From Tepidiforma flava (GTDB taxonomy: Bacteria > Chloroflexota > Dehalococcoidia > Tepidiformales > Tepidiformaceae), in the NCBI RefSeq assembly GCF_027594505.1, contig NZ_CP115149.1, positions 1,255,024-1,319,023 on the forward strand: a DNA stretch of 64,000 nucleotides, given 5' to 3'. Below are positions 27,822 to 35,740 of this stretch, in pieces. The notes under the pieces were generated by a model, which was given only the letters and a program-made list of their open reading frames with translations, did no database searches and was not told the DNA's origin. Positions within the stretch are counted from its first letter, which is position 1, and each line of letters begins with the position of its first letter. The position numbers and the translations under genes are program-made.

Positions 27822-28541
27822 ATGGTCACCAACCTCCCCGGCCACGTCGTCGACCGGCGCCGCGACGGCAAGCTGACGGTGCTGCTCCACCGCTCCATGG
27901 CCGTCATCGGCGACGACCGGATCGAGATCAAAAGCGCCCGCGGCACCATCGTCCTCCCGCTCCTCGGTTTCCTGCTCTCCTTCGCCGCCGGCTGGTTCAT
28001 GGTCGACCGCGGCCCGGCGCTCCCCTTCTGGCTGCTCGTCGCCCTCCTCCTGCTCCTCATCATCCTCGTCCCCGTCTCCGTCATGGGCCTCGTCGGCGCG
28101 CTCGTCGGCGCCGATGTCGTCGTCGACCGCCGCAAAGGCTCGGCCACCTGGCAGCAGGGCTACCTCGGCATGGGCATCGGCACGAAAGAGCTCGTCCCCT
28201 TCGCCAAGATCGACCACCTCGAAGTCTGCATCGAAGGCGACCAGCCGGACCGCTGGCACGACCTGCCGGACGACCTCCGCCAGTTCTCGCTCGTCCTCGT
28301 GAAGAAGAGCGGCAAGCGGCTCACCATCTGCAACGTGCCCGTGCCCGCCTACGGCCAGGAGGACGGCATGGACCGCACCCTCGCCGTCGGCCAGGCGATC
28401 GCCGCCATGACCGGCGCCCGCATCGACCTGCCCGCAGGCTGGGAGCTGGTCGAAATCGATACCGACACCGGCCAGCCCATCGAACGAACCGCCGGCGAAC
28501 GCGCCGGTTCGAGGAGGAGATCCCGTGGCAAGCACCGCTGA
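27822..28541 (+). CDS. Membrane protein of unknown function with two TM segments
   Basis: 239 residues. N-terminal ~45 residues carry a beta-rich stretch (KLTVLLHRSMAVIGDDRIEI). Two adjacent hydrophobic segments follow (IVLPLLGFLLSFAAGWFMV; FWLLVALLLLLIILVPVSVMGLVGALV), then a C-terminal soluble domain (~115-215) that looks like a PH-like or DUF304-type module (DVVVDRRKGSATWQQGYLG, VPFAKIDHLEVCIEG). The basic tail ends SRRRSRGKHR. No family was recognised with confidence. Its last 17 bases overlap the next gene, whose Shine-Dalgarno site is inside it, so the two are coupled. Confidence 0.65.
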   Translation: MVTNLPGHVVDRRRDGKLTVLLHRSMAVIGDDRIEIKSARGTIVLPLLGFLLSFAAGWFMVDRGPALPFWLLVALLLLLIILVPVSVMGLVGALVGADVVVDRRKGSATWQQGYLGMGIGTKELVPFAKIDHLEVCIEGDQPDRWHDLPDDLRQFSLVLVKKSGKRLTICNVPVPAYGQEDGMDRTLAVGQAIAAMTGARIDLPAGWELVEIDTDTGQPIERTAGERAGSRRRSRGKHR

Positions 28542-28971
28542 CCAGGCCGCCATCGATGTCCTGATGGGCGCGGCCACCATCGCCGTCGTCGGCCTCGACA
28601 GCCGCGAAGACCGGCCCGCCTACCGCGTCGCGAAGTACTTGCAAGAAGCCGGCTACCGCATCATCCCCGTCCACCGCGGCCGCTTCCCCGCCGACGAAAT
28701 CCTCGGCGAAAAGGCCTACGCCTCCCTCCGCGACGTCCCCGGCCCGGTCGACGTCGTCGACGTCTTCGTCCGCCCGGCCGATACCGATGAGGTGATCGAC
28801 GAGGCGATCGCGGCGGGCGCGAAGTGCGTCTGGCTCCAGGAAGGGATCACGAACGATGCAGGCATCGAACGCGCCCGCGCCGCGGGCCTGGCCGCCATCC
28901 AGGACCGCTGCGCGAAGGTGGTTCACAGCCAGGAGGCGCCGAAGCGGGCCGGCGGCCAGGCCGCAGGATAG
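28525..28971 (+). CDS. CoA-binding domain protein (YccU-like)
   Basis: 148 residues, a single Rossmann-type CoA-binding domain. IAVVGLDSREDRPAYRVAKY (~19-38) gives the nucleotide loop, followed by YRIIPVHRGRFPADEILGEK, the strand-loop DVVDVFVRPADTDEVIDEAI and CVWLQEGITNDAGIERARAA, in the order of the YccU/CoA_binding_2 family. Those proteins bind CoA or acyl-CoA but their role is largely unknown. GTG start has GAGGAGGAG 6 bases upstream. It overlaps the preceding membrane-protein gene by 17 bases and is followed by a palindromic hairpin. Confidence 0.85.
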   Translation: MASTADQAAIDVLMGAATIAVVGLDSREDRPAYRVAKYLQEAGYRIIPVHRGRFPADEILGEKAYASLRDVPGPVDVVDVFVRPADTDEVIDEAIAAGAKCVWLQEGITNDAGIERARAAGLAAIQDRCAKVVHSQEAPKRAGGQAAG

Positions 28972-29007
28972 GAGCCGCCCGCGCGGCGACCGAAACGCAA
29001 CACGAAC

Positions 29008-29031
29008 GGGGGCAGCCGGCCGGCTGCCCCC
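29008..29031. terminator. Bidirectional hairpin between convergent genes
   Basis: A perfect 24-base palindrome of GGGGGCAGCCGG and its complement. It lies between the CoA-binding gene (ends 28971) and the thiolase gene (ends 29059 on minus). Neither side has a strong T-run, so it is a stem that could end transcripts from both directions, not a textbook intrinsic terminator. Confidence 0.6.
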
Positions 29032-29058
29032 GCGGCGCGTTCGCACAGGAACGGGCGC

Positions 29059-30234
29059 TTAGTTCACCCGCTCGAAGATGGTCGCGATGCCCTGGCCGCC
29101 GCCGATGCAGAGGCTGACGATGCCGTAGCGGCCGCCCGTCCGCTCCAGCTCGTACATCAGCTTCACAGTCAGGATGGCGCCGGTCGCGCCGATCGGATGG
29201 CCGAGCGCGATGGCGCCGCCGTTCGGGTTCACCTTCTCCGGGTCGAGGCAGAGTTCGCTCGCGCAGGCGCAGGAGACGCTGGCGAACGCCTCGTTCAGCT
29301 CGATGCAGTCGATCTGGTCGAGCGTCATCTGGGCTTTTTCGAGCACCTTCCGGATGGCCGGGATGGGGCCGCTGCCCATGATCGCCGGGTCCACGCCGGC
29401 CTCGGCGCGGGCGACGATGCGGAGCCGCGGCGTCGCGCCCAGCTCTTTCGCCTTGCTCGCGCTCATCAGGACGAGCGCGGCGGCGCCGTCGTTGATGCCG
29501 CTGGCGTTGCCGGCCGTCACCACGCCGCCCTCCTTGAAGGCCGGCCGCAGCTTCGCGAGCGCCTCCACGGTCGTCGCGCGCGGGTGCTCATCGGTATCGA
29601 AGACCTTCTCTTCCTTGCCGACGCGGATGGTGATCGGGGCGATCTGCTCCTTGAAGCGGCCGGCTTCGATGGCCGCGAGGGCGCGCCGCTGGCTCTCGGC
29701 GGCGAACGCATCCTGCGCCTCGCGGCTCACTTCGAACCGCTCGGCCAGGTTCTCCGCCGTGATCCCCATGTGGTAGCCCTTGAAGGGGTCGCTCAGCATG
29801 TGGATGATGCCGTCTTCGATGCTGTCATGCCCGAGGCGGTAGCCCGTCCGCGCCTTCCGCAGGTAGAACGGCATGCGGGTCATGTTCTCCGCGCCGCCGG
29901 CGACGACCACCTCCGCATCGCCGCTCTGGATGAGGCGGGAGGCGGTGTTGATCGCTTCGAGGCCGGAGCCGCAAATCCGGTTCACGTTCATCGCCGGGGT
30001 GCCAATCGGCAGGCCCGCCTTCACCGCCGCGTGGCGGGAGAGGTAGGCATCCTCGGCGACCTGCCCGACGATGCCCATGACCACGTGGTCGACGGCATCG
30101 GGCGCGATGCCGGCCCGGTTCACCGCTTCGCGGATGACGTGGGCGCCGAGGTCCGAGGCCGGGACATCGGCCAGCGAACCCTGGAACCGGCCGATGGCGG
30201 TGCGCACACCGCTGGTGATGACGACATCTTCCAT
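29059..30234 (-). CDS. Acetyl-CoA acetyltransferase / thiolase
   Basis: 391 residues, normal thiolase length. Active-site Cys88 in [17 protein letters not shown], His346 in [14 protein letters not shown] and Cys376 in SLCIGGGQG; substrate-loop motif [13 protein letters not shown] and [16 protein letters not shown] are also present. It condenses or cleaves acyl-CoA and acetyl-CoA. The [12 protein letters not shown] region fits biosynthetic-type (acetoacetyl-CoA) thiolases but does not settle chain length. ATG 30234 opens [15 protein letters not shown], as in the family, with AAGG upstream; the frame to 30303 is too long. A hydroxyacyl-CoA dehydrogenase at 57684 may act in the same pathway. Confidence 0.93.
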   Translation of the reverse strand: MEDVVITSGVRTAIGRFQGSLADVPASDLGAHVIREAVNRAGIAPDAVDHVVMGIVGQVAEDAYLSRHAAVKAGLPIGTPAMNVNRICGSGLEAINTASRLIQSGDAEVVVAGGAENMTRMPFYLRKARTGYRLGHDSIEDGIIHMLSDPFKGYHMGITAENLAERFEVSREAQDAFAAESQRRALAAIEAGRFKEQIAPITIRVGKEEKVFDTDEHPRATTVEALAKLRPAFKEGGVVTAGNASGINDGAAALVLMSASKAKELGATPRLRIVARAEAGVDPAIMGSGPIPAIRKVLEKAQMTLDQIDCIELNEAFASVSCACASELCLDPEKVNPNGGAIALGHPIGATGAILTVKLMYELERTGGRYGIVSLCIGGGQGIATIFERVN

Positions 30235-30312
30235 GTGTGAATCCCTTCGAAAACCCGGGGTGCGTGGAGTGCCGGGGCCCGCGGGGAAAGGGCCCGGGAA
30301 CACGTTCGCCCC

Positions 30313-30318
30313 ATTGTA
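30313..30318 (-). promoter_or_regulatory. -10 box of the thiolase gene
   Basis: TACAAT on the minus strand, predicting a start near 30306 and a leader of ~72 bases before ATG 30234. No convincing -35. Confidence 0.4.
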
Positions 30319-30435
30319 CGCGCGGCCGACAACCCTGTGCCAGTGGATAGCAGGCTGCCTGCCGATAGCGCAGGGCTATGGGTCGGAAGCGGCCGCCATC
30401 GTACCCTGTCGCCGATATCCCCGAGGAGGCCCAGC

Positions 30436-30729
30436 GTGAGCGACCCTGACCAGCCCGTGCCCGAGTTCTACGTCGATGCCGTCCAGATCAGCACCGGGGT
30501 GTACGGCGTGGCGCTCACCTTCGGCCTCAACCCGCCCCACCCCACGGGCCCCCACGGCGCCGTGCCGCGGGACCTCTGCCACCTCCGCATGAGCCTCGAA
30601 CACGCCAAGGTGCTCGCCATGCTCCTCCGCGCGCAGCTGAAGGAGTACGAGCGCGAAAACGGCGAAATTCCGCTGCCCCCCAGCCTGTACACCTCGCTCG
30701 GCATCGCCCGGGAGGACTGGGGCTTCTAG
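30436..30729 (+). CDS. Small DUF3467-like protein
   Basis: 97 residues. The pattern FYVDAVQISTGVYGVALTFG, then PRDLCHLRMSLEHAKVLAML followed by LRAQLKEYERENGEI matches the DUF3467 layout, in which a beta segment leads to an S-x-x-HAK-x2 helix and an alpha tail ending near GEI. Function of the family is not established. No signal peptide or TM. GTG 30436 has GAGGAGG 6-7 bases upstream, and TACCCT ~30 bases before the start could be its -10 box. Convergent with radC (22-base gap). Confidence 0.65.
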   Translation: MSDPDQPVPEFYVDAVQISTGVYGVALTFGLNPPHPTGPHGAVPRDLCHLRMSLEHAKVLAMLLRAQLKEYERENGEIPLPPSLYTSLGIAREDWGF

Positions 30730-30751
30730 GCCGCCGCGCGGCCCCGCCGGG

Positions 30752-31468
30752 CTATCGTTCGAACGCCAGCCCTTCGCGCCGGAGCGACACGAACCCCTTC
30801 GCGCCGATGACGACGTGGTCGAGCACGGCGATGTCGAGCAGCTCGCCCGCGCGGATCAGCTCGCGGGTGAGGGCGACGTCCTGCGGGCTCGGCCGCGGGT
30901 CGCCGGAGGGGTGGTTGTGGGCGAGGATGACGGAGCTCGCCTCCAGCACGATCGCCTGCCGGAACGTCTCGGCCGGGCGGATGCTGACGGCGTTCACGCT
31001 GCCCCCGTTGACGGGCGCGATGCCGCCGAGCAGCCGCCCTTTCGTATCGAGCGGCAGGGCGTAGAACTCCTCGCGCGTCTTCCCGAGGAGGCGCGGCCCG
31101 AGCAGGTCGAACACGGCTTCCGGCCGGAGGAGCGCCGGCTGCTCGCCGGGGTCGAGGGCGTGCACCCGCCGGCCGAGTTCGATGGCGGCGGCGAGTTCGG
31201 CCGCCTTCGCGGGGCCGAGCCCCTCGAGCCGCCGCAGCGCCGCCGGGTCGGCCCGGGTGAGGCCGCGCAGCCCGCCGAGCGTCTCCAGCAGCCGCCGGGC
31301 GAGGTCGACCACGTTTTCGCCCTTCCGCCCGGTGCGGAGGAGGATCGCCAGCAGCTCCGCATCGGCGAGCGTGCCCGGCCCGTGCTCGAGCAGCCGCTCG
31401 CGGGGGCGCTCATCGCCGGCCCACTCCCGCATCGTGCGGTAGGGCGCCGCGGGCCGGTCCTCGCTCAT
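30752..31468 (-). CDS. radC: RadC/MPN-domain protein
   Basis: 238 residues. N-terminal helix-hairpin-helix-like region (~20-105; LRGLTRADPAALRRLEGLGP) and C-terminal JAB/MPN domain with the metal-binding HNHPSGDPRPSPQDVALT (~178-195) and a later Asp/His (DIAVLDHVVIGAKGFVSL). RadC-family proteins were once linked to DNA repair, but their biochemical role remains uncertain. Start ATG 31468; on the minus strand TACAAT ends 9 bases before it, another near-leaderless start. The frame to 32101 is an antisense shadow of the protease gene. Its neighbours are two exported proteases with no evident link. Confidence 0.9.
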   Translation of the reverse strand: MSEDRPAAPYRTMREWAGDERPRERLLEHGPGTLADAELLAILLRTGRKGENVVDLARRLLETLGGLRGLTRADPAALRRLEGLGPAKAAELAAAIELGRRVHALDPGEQPALLRPEAVFDLLGPRLLGKTREEFYALPLDTKGRLLGGIAPVNGGSVNAVSIRPAETFRQAIVLEASSVILAHNHPSGDPRPSPQDVALTRELIRAGELLDIAVLDHVVIGAKGFVSLRREGLAFER

Positions 31469-31477
31469 CGGGCGCTG

Positions 31478-31483
31478 ATTGTA
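31478..31483 (-). promoter_or_regulatory. TACAAT box directly upstream of radC
   Basis: TACAAT (minus strand) with 9 bases between it and ATG 31468. No Shine-Dalgarno sequence lies in between. Confidence 0.45.
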
Positions 31484-31488
31484 GCCGC

Positions 31489-32556
31489 TCAGTCCCGCGC
31501 GAGGAGCGGGATGCGGAGCCGGAAGCCGCCCCCCGGCGGCGGAGCCGGCGGGGTGGGCGTGGGGGTGGGCGTCGCCGTCGCGGTCGGCGTGCGCGTCGGG
31601 GTCGGCGTCGGCGTCGCGCCCGCCGGCTCCTCCTCCCACTCGAAGCTGCAGCCCATCTCGAGGCAGGCGGTGACCAGGTCGTTCAGCACTTCGCGGTCGA
31701 TGCGGGTCGCCTCGTTGTAGCCGCCGGCGGCGACGCCGCGGACGTGGATGCCGACGATGTAGCCGAGCAGGTGGATGCGGTTCGTCGTGTTCGTCAGCAC
31801 CACGGCCGAGCCGCTCTGGCCCGGCGCGGTGTCGATGTCGTGGTAGAGCGTGAAGGCGTCCACATCGAGGAAGGCGGGCCGGTAGTGGAACCACATCGTG
31901 CCGTCCGGTTTGTCGCCCGGGTAGCCGATGATGGCGGGTTCGATATCCGGGAGCGAAAGCGTGGCGGTCGAGAGCAGGGCGATCGTCCACCAGCCGGTAT
32001 CCCAGCCGGGTTCGCCGTCGACGTAGATGACGCCCCAGTCGAACAGGTCGTTGCCGGGGTCGAAGTACCACGGGTCGGGCACCCACCAGCTCGTCGCCCA
32101 CTCCCAGCCGAACGGTTCGGCGCTGCCGTTCTTTGCCGGCACCACGCGGATGTCTTCCGTCCAGCCCTCCTCACCGTAGAGGCAGTGGGCGGCGGTGAGG
32201 ATGGCGTCGGGCGAGATGAAGGTGCCGGTGCAGGTGCCCATCACCTCGCCGAAAGCGTCGTACAGCTCGAGGTAGACGACCGCGGACCACGGGAAATCCG
32301 TCGTGTTGAAGACGCGAATGCGGTTGTCGGTGCCGATGACGGCAGCAGGGCCGGCTGCGGGGTCGGCCGGGGGAGCCGGCGCGGCCGGGGCGATGCCGTC
32401 GCTGCGGTAGACCTTGCCGCCGCGGCCGGCGGTCCCCGGGGCGGGGTCGGCGCCCGCGGGAGCGGCGACGCCGGCCTGGCTGGCGGCGAGCAGGACCGCG
32501 CCGGCGGCGGCGAGGAGGAGGGCAGCGAAAGAGAACGAAGCAGGGCGGCGCAGCAC
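31489..32556 (-). CDS. Exported trypsin-like (V8/S1-type) serine protease with Thr/Pro linker and C-terminal RIPLLARD
   Basis: 355 residues from GTG 32556 (GGAG ~9 bases upstream; the frame extends to 32631 but 32556 gives a clean signal peptide FSFAALLLAAAGAVLLAASQ). Catalytic triad: His in ILTAAHCLYG, Asp in FDWGVIYVDGE, Ser in APGQSGSAVVL. The domain is of the glutamyl-endopeptidase/V8-like S1 group (GTCTGTFISPDAILTAAHC). A Pro-Thr repeat linker (~320-345) leads to a short Gly-rich stretch and the end RLRIPLLARD. The neighbouring paralogue ends RIPQLARD after a similar linker. Secreted; function and substrate unknown. Confidence 0.88.
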   Translation of the reverse strand: MLRRPASFSFAALLLAAAGAVLLAASQAGVAAPAGADPAPGTAGRGGKVYRSDGIAPAAPAPPADPAAGPAAVIGTDNRIRVFNTTDFPWSAVVYLELYDAFGEVMGTCTGTFISPDAILTAAHCLYGEEGWTEDIRVVPAKNGSAEPFGWEWATSWWVPDPWYFDPGNDLFDWGVIYVDGEPGWDTGWWTIALLSTATLSLPDIEPAIIGYPGDKPDGTMWFHYRPAFLDVDAFTLYHDIDTAPGQSGSAVVLTNTTNRIHLLGYIVGIHVRGVAAGGYNEATRIDREVLNDLVTACLEMGCSFEWEEEPAGATPTPTPTRTPTATATPTPTPTPPAPPPGGGFRLRIPLLARD

Positions 32557-32652
32557 GCAGGGACGCTCCGCGAAGGGGTGTCGCGATGCGGCCGGGCGCG
32601 TGGGCGGGCCGCGGCACCGCGCGGCCCGCATTCTACCGGGTCGCCGCCGTCC

Positions 32653-33780
32653 CTAGTCGCGCGCCAGCTGCGGGATGCGGATGGGCACGGGCGAAGGCCG
32701 CGGCGTGGGCGTCGGCGGCACGGTCGCCGTGCGGGTCGGCGTGGCTGTTGGCGTGAAGGTGGGCGGCACCGTCCGCGTCGGCGTCGGCGTGGGAGTGGGG
32801 GTGGCGGTGCGGGTCGGGGTGGGCGTCGGAGAGGTGTCGGCTATCGCGTGGGTGATCAGTGACTCGCCGAGATCCCTCGCCCAGTTTTCCATCGCCAGCA
32901 GGAGCGTCGTGGAGAACCGGGGCGAAAGGTTCCAATCCGCGTTGCCGACGGACACCACGCTGATGATGAGGCGGTTCGTTCCCGAAATCAGGAGGATGGG
33001 CGAACCGCTCTGGCCGAAGTAGATGTCGGCTCTGCTCCACAGCCAGGTGTCGTCGAACCCGAATTCGTACGTCGAGGTCTCCCACATCGTGCCGAACGGT
33101 TTGTCGCCGGGGAAGCCGGCCGTGTAGAGGTAGCTCCCCGCTCGCGCCATGATGCGGTCATCGTAGTACCCCACCTGCGGGAACGGAGAGACAGACGACG
33201 CACTCCAGGTGCGGGAACCGATGGCGAGCAGACCAACGTCGTAGGGCGACGGCGGGCCGGCTGTGCCCGGCGGCAGGGAGCCGCGGCCGGTCGTCCATCC
33301 CCGGGGCACGATGGCGTCGACCGGGATGCCTCTTCCGAGCAGCGGCCCGGCTGAGGTTGCGCCGGCGAAGACCACGGCGGATTCGACCATCCAACCCTGC
33401 TGGTAGATGCAGTGAGCGGCAGTCAGAACGAGATTGTTCGTAACGAGCGTGCCGCTGCAGTGGCCATCGATATAGCCCTGCGGGTCGAAGAACACGATGA
33501 ACACGATGCTGCGGTAGAACGGTGCCGTCACGTTGGCGATGGCGATGCGCTCGTCCGGGGGAAACACCGTTGCACCCCTCGCATCGGGAACTTCGCCGGC
33601 AAGGTCCGCGAGGTAGGCGACGGCTCGATGCTCCGCATCGGGGTCGGGAGACTCCAGTGAACGGTGAACCGGCGCGAAGGGGTCGTCGGCCGCCCCCGAT
33701 TCGGACGGGCCGGCGACAGCGAGCGCCGCGACCCCGGCAATCGCGGCAAGGATGAGGAGCAACACAGGGGCGTGGCGCAC
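32653..33780 (-). CDS. Exported trypsin-like serine protease, second copy, C-terminal RIPQLARD
   Basis: 375 residues. Signal peptide APVLLLILAAIAGVAALAVAG. Triad: His in VLTAAHCIYQ (~118-127), Asp in SPYDVGLLAIG, Ser in YFGQSGSPILLISG. Same fold as the neighbour, and both carry the AH-C-x-Y and GQSGS blocks. Then a long Thr/Pro/Arg linker with several PTPT units (~315-360), ending VPIRIPQLARD. Start GTG 33780. By eye this gene uses more A/T-ending codons than flanking genes, so it could be more recently acquired or under weaker codon selection. The pair may act on extracellular proteins or process the cell surface. Confidence 0.87.
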   Translation of the reverse strand: MRHAPVLLLILAAIAGVAALAVAGPSESGAADDPFAPVHRSLESPDPDAEHRAVAYLADLAGEVPDARGATVFPPDERIAIANVTAPFYRSIVFIVFFDPQGYIDGHCSGTLVTNNLVLTAAHCIYQQGWMVESAVVFAGATSAGPLLGRGIPVDAIVPRGWTTGRGSLPPGTAGPPSPYDVGLLAIGSRTWSASSVSPFPQVGYYDDRIMARAGSYLYTAGFPGDKPFGTMWETSTYEFGFDDTWLWSRADIYFGQSGSPILLISGTNRLIISVVSVGNADWNLSPRFSTTLLLAMENWARDLGESLITHAIADTSPTPTPTRTATPTPTPTPTRTVPPTFTPTATPTRTATVPPTPTPRPSPVPIRIPQLARD

Positions 33781-33871
33781 GACGACAACTCCGGCGTGAA
33801 ATGACGCGCATCATGGAATTGCGCGGCGTCATCTCCTGACGCGCCGGCCCCGGCCCTGCAAAAACTTCACA

Positions 33872-34411
33872 CTACCGCCGCTGAATCGGCCCCCCGGCCC
33901 CGCCCTCCGGCCCGCCGCGGCCCCGGCCGTCTTTCTCCTGCTCCCCCGCCGGCGGCGCCGGCACCACATCCGCCCAGACCAGCACCGCCGAGTGCGGGTA
34001 GTACGTCACCTCCACCCAGTCGCCCTCCCGGATGCCCGCCACCGCGTGCGCATCCGCCCGCAGGATCTGCCGGTCCACGCGCACGTAGTAGGTCTTCATC
34101 ACGATCGAATCGCGGCGCGACCACATCCGGGTGATCCGCCCCCGCCGCACGCGCGGCTTCGTGAACAGGTCCAGCGTCGATTGCACCGCCTGGAAGCCGA
34201 ACAGGAGCGCCAGCAGGCCCAGCACCACGACGAGGAACCACGTCGAGCCCCGGTCGCCCCCGGCGAACACCCGGTCGATGAAGAAGAAGAGGAAGGCGCT
34301 GACCGTCACCAGCGCGACCGGCACCCAGAGGATGGCTGAGCGCAGGATGCCCGCGCGGACCGCCCGCGTTTTCAGCTCCCGCTGGAGTTCGGGGTCGTCG
34401 TCGTACCTCAC
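33872..34411 (-). CDS. Two-TM membrane protein (DUF3592-like)
   Basis: 179 residues. Two hydrophobic segments (SAILWVPVALVTVSAFLFFFI ~28-48; TWFLVVVLGLLALLFGFQAV ~57-76) precede a beta-rich soluble domain (RRGRITRMWSRRDSIVMKTY, REGDWVEVTYYPHSAVLVWA) and a disordered Gly/Arg tail. The arrangement resembles DUF3592-type proteins, whose role is unknown. The start is GTG, overlapping the stop of the LysM gene upstream by 4 bases (GTGA), so translation is coupled and the two probably act together at the membrane. Confidence 0.65.
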   Translation of the reverse strand: MRYDDDPELQRELKTRAVRAGILRSAILWVPVALVTVSAFLFFFIDRVFAGGDRGSTWFLVVVLGLLALLFGFQAVQSTLDLFTKPRVRRGRITRMWSRRDSIVMKTYYVRVDRQILRADAHAVAGIREGDWVEVTYYPHSAVLVWADVVPAPPAGEQEKDGRGRGGPEGGAGGPIQRR

Positions 34412-34977
34412 GGCAGGAGAATCTCCATGCCGACCGACAGGGTGTCCGGGTCCAGGCCGGGGTTCACGGCGAGGATGGCATCGACCGTCGTGCCGTTATC
34501 GAGCGCGATCTGGAAGAGCGTGTCGCCGGACTTGACGACGTAGGTGCGCGCCGCCGGCGTCGGGGTCGCGCCTGCGGGTGTCGGCGTGGGCGAACCGGGC
34601 TGGGCCGTCGCCGGCGTCGGGGGGGTCGAAGGCGGCCGGGTCGCGCCGCCGGCTGCCGCGGTCGGGCTCGGGGCGCCGCCGCGGGGTGTCGGGGTCGCGG
34701 TCGCGGTGACCGCCGGCGTCGGGCTCGGCAGTTCGCGCACGAGCGGGCCGCGGCTCTCGGTCGCCGGCGGCCGGATGAGGAGGAAGGCGGTCACCAGCGT
34801 AGCCAGCGCGAGCAGCGCCAGCGAGCCGCGGAACACCCGTGCCGAGGGCACGGCCGCCTCCGGCGCCATGCAGCGCAGGCAAACCTCCGCGCCGTGCTCC
34901 TCGCAGTAGAGCCGGCCGCAGGTCGGGCAATCGGCGGTCGCCGGGCGTTCGCAGTAATGACAGGTCGCGTCGGTCAC
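34408..34977 (-). CDS. Zinc-finger (B-box-like) / TM / LysM protein
   Basis: 189 residues. N-terminal Cys/His module: C6-x2-C9, C17-x2-C20, C25-x2-H28, C33-x2-C36, a B-box-like zinc finger facing the cytoplasm. One TM (SLALLALATLVTAFLLI ~51-67), a long Thr/Pro/Ala linker (~85-140) and a C-terminal LysM domain (TYVVKSGDTLFQIALDNGTT, VNPGLDPDTLSVGMEILLP) that would bind glycan or peptidoglycan outside. Joining a cytosolic zinc finger to an outer LysM across the membrane is unusual. GTG start; overlaps the next gene. Confidence 0.8.
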   Translation of the reverse strand: MTDATCHYCERPATADCPTCGRLYCEEHGAEVCLRCMAPEAAVPSARVFRGSLALLALATLVTAFLLIRPPATESRGPLVRELPSPTPAVTATATPTPRGGAPSPTAAAGGATRPPSTPPTPATAQPGSPTPTPAGATPTPAARTYVVKSGDTLFQIALDNGTTVDAILAVNPGLDPDTLSVGMEILLP

Positions 34978-35016
34978 CGATATCCCAAGCCTACCCTCGC
35001 GCGCGAAAGGGGAAAG

Positions 35017-35310
35017 TCAACCGTCCCGGCCCGCCGGTTCGATGGTCGCCGTGAGCCCGAACGATTCGAGCCGCGCGCGGTAGTGCTCGGCCGCTTCTTT
35101 CGGGCATTCGATGACGACGGCCCGGCCGTGGTGGTGCGCCTCGAGCATGATGGCCGTCGCCTCCTCCCGCGTCAGCGACGGCACGGACCGCTGCAGCGCG
35201 CGCACCACGTGGTCCATGGTGTTCACGTCGTCGTTGTGGAGGATGACCCGGTAGGGCGGGAGCACCTTCTCGAGCACGACGGGGTCGAGTTCGATGGTCG
35301 GCGTGGACAT
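35017..35310 (-). CDS. clpS: ATP-dependent Clp protease adaptor ClpS
   Basis: 97 residues. ClpS delivers N-degron substrates to ClpAP or ClpCP. Family core: PYRVILHNDDVNTMDHVVRA (~19-38; the N-end-rule pocket Asn-Asp-Asp), LTREEATAIMLEAHHHGRAV and the C-terminal strand ATIEP. ATG 35310 chosen; a longer frame to 35403 runs into the repeat array. A second, more divergent ClpS-like gene is at 49355. Upstream is a non-coding GC-rich repeat region. Confidence 0.9.
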   Translation of the reverse strand: MSTPTIELDPVVLEKVLPPYRVILHNDDVNTMDHVVRALQRSVPSLTREEATAIMLEAHHHGRAVVIECPKEAAEHYRARLESFGLTATIEPAGRDG

Positions 35311-35740
35311 GGAAGTTGGGAGTTGGGAGTTTGGAGAGTATAGCGCGGGATGCCGCGGGCTGGCCGCCCGCGGCGGGGGATGGCTCGCCGCCTTCGGCGG
35401 CATCGCCGCGGGATGCCGGCGCTCCGCGCCGGCGCGGGGGGAGGAAGGTTGGAGGCGGGAGGTTGGAGGCGGGAGGTTGAAGGTTGGAGGTTGGCCTCCC
35501 GCTTCCCGGTTCCCGCCTCCCGGTTCCCGCCCTACGCCGCGTACTTTCGGCCTTCGGTCTCCCGGTTCCCGGCTCCCGGTTCCCGGTTCCCGGCTCCCGC
35601 TTCCCGCCTCCCGGTTCCCGTCTCCCGCTCTACGCCGCGTGCTTGCGGCCTTCGGTCTCCCGGTTCCCGCCTCCCGCGTCCCGGTTCCCGCTTCCCGCTT
35701 CCCGACTCCCGCTTCCTGCCACCCTGCCCCAGGGGTCGAT
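35311..35740. repeat. GC-rich minisatellite and hairpin array
   Basis: The gap between clpS and the patatin stop, and the first ~110 bases of the patatin gene, are built of short imperfect repeats: GGAGGTT / GGAGGCGGGA units (35449-35500), then TTCCCGC / CCGGTTCCC units (35505-35735), which are complementary and could fold on each other. Palindromic hairpins such as CCGCGGGC / GCCCGCGG lie at 35349-35375. Two 39-base near-identical segments start at 35532 and 35630 (CTACGCCGCGT...), the second covering the patatin stop codon. No gene was seen in 35311-35629. Confidence 0.85.

Noticed and set aside
35340..35440. GC-rich palindromes as rRNA or tRNA fragments
   Set aside because: No cloverleaf, T-loop or conserved rRNA blocks; they are part of the repeat cluster.
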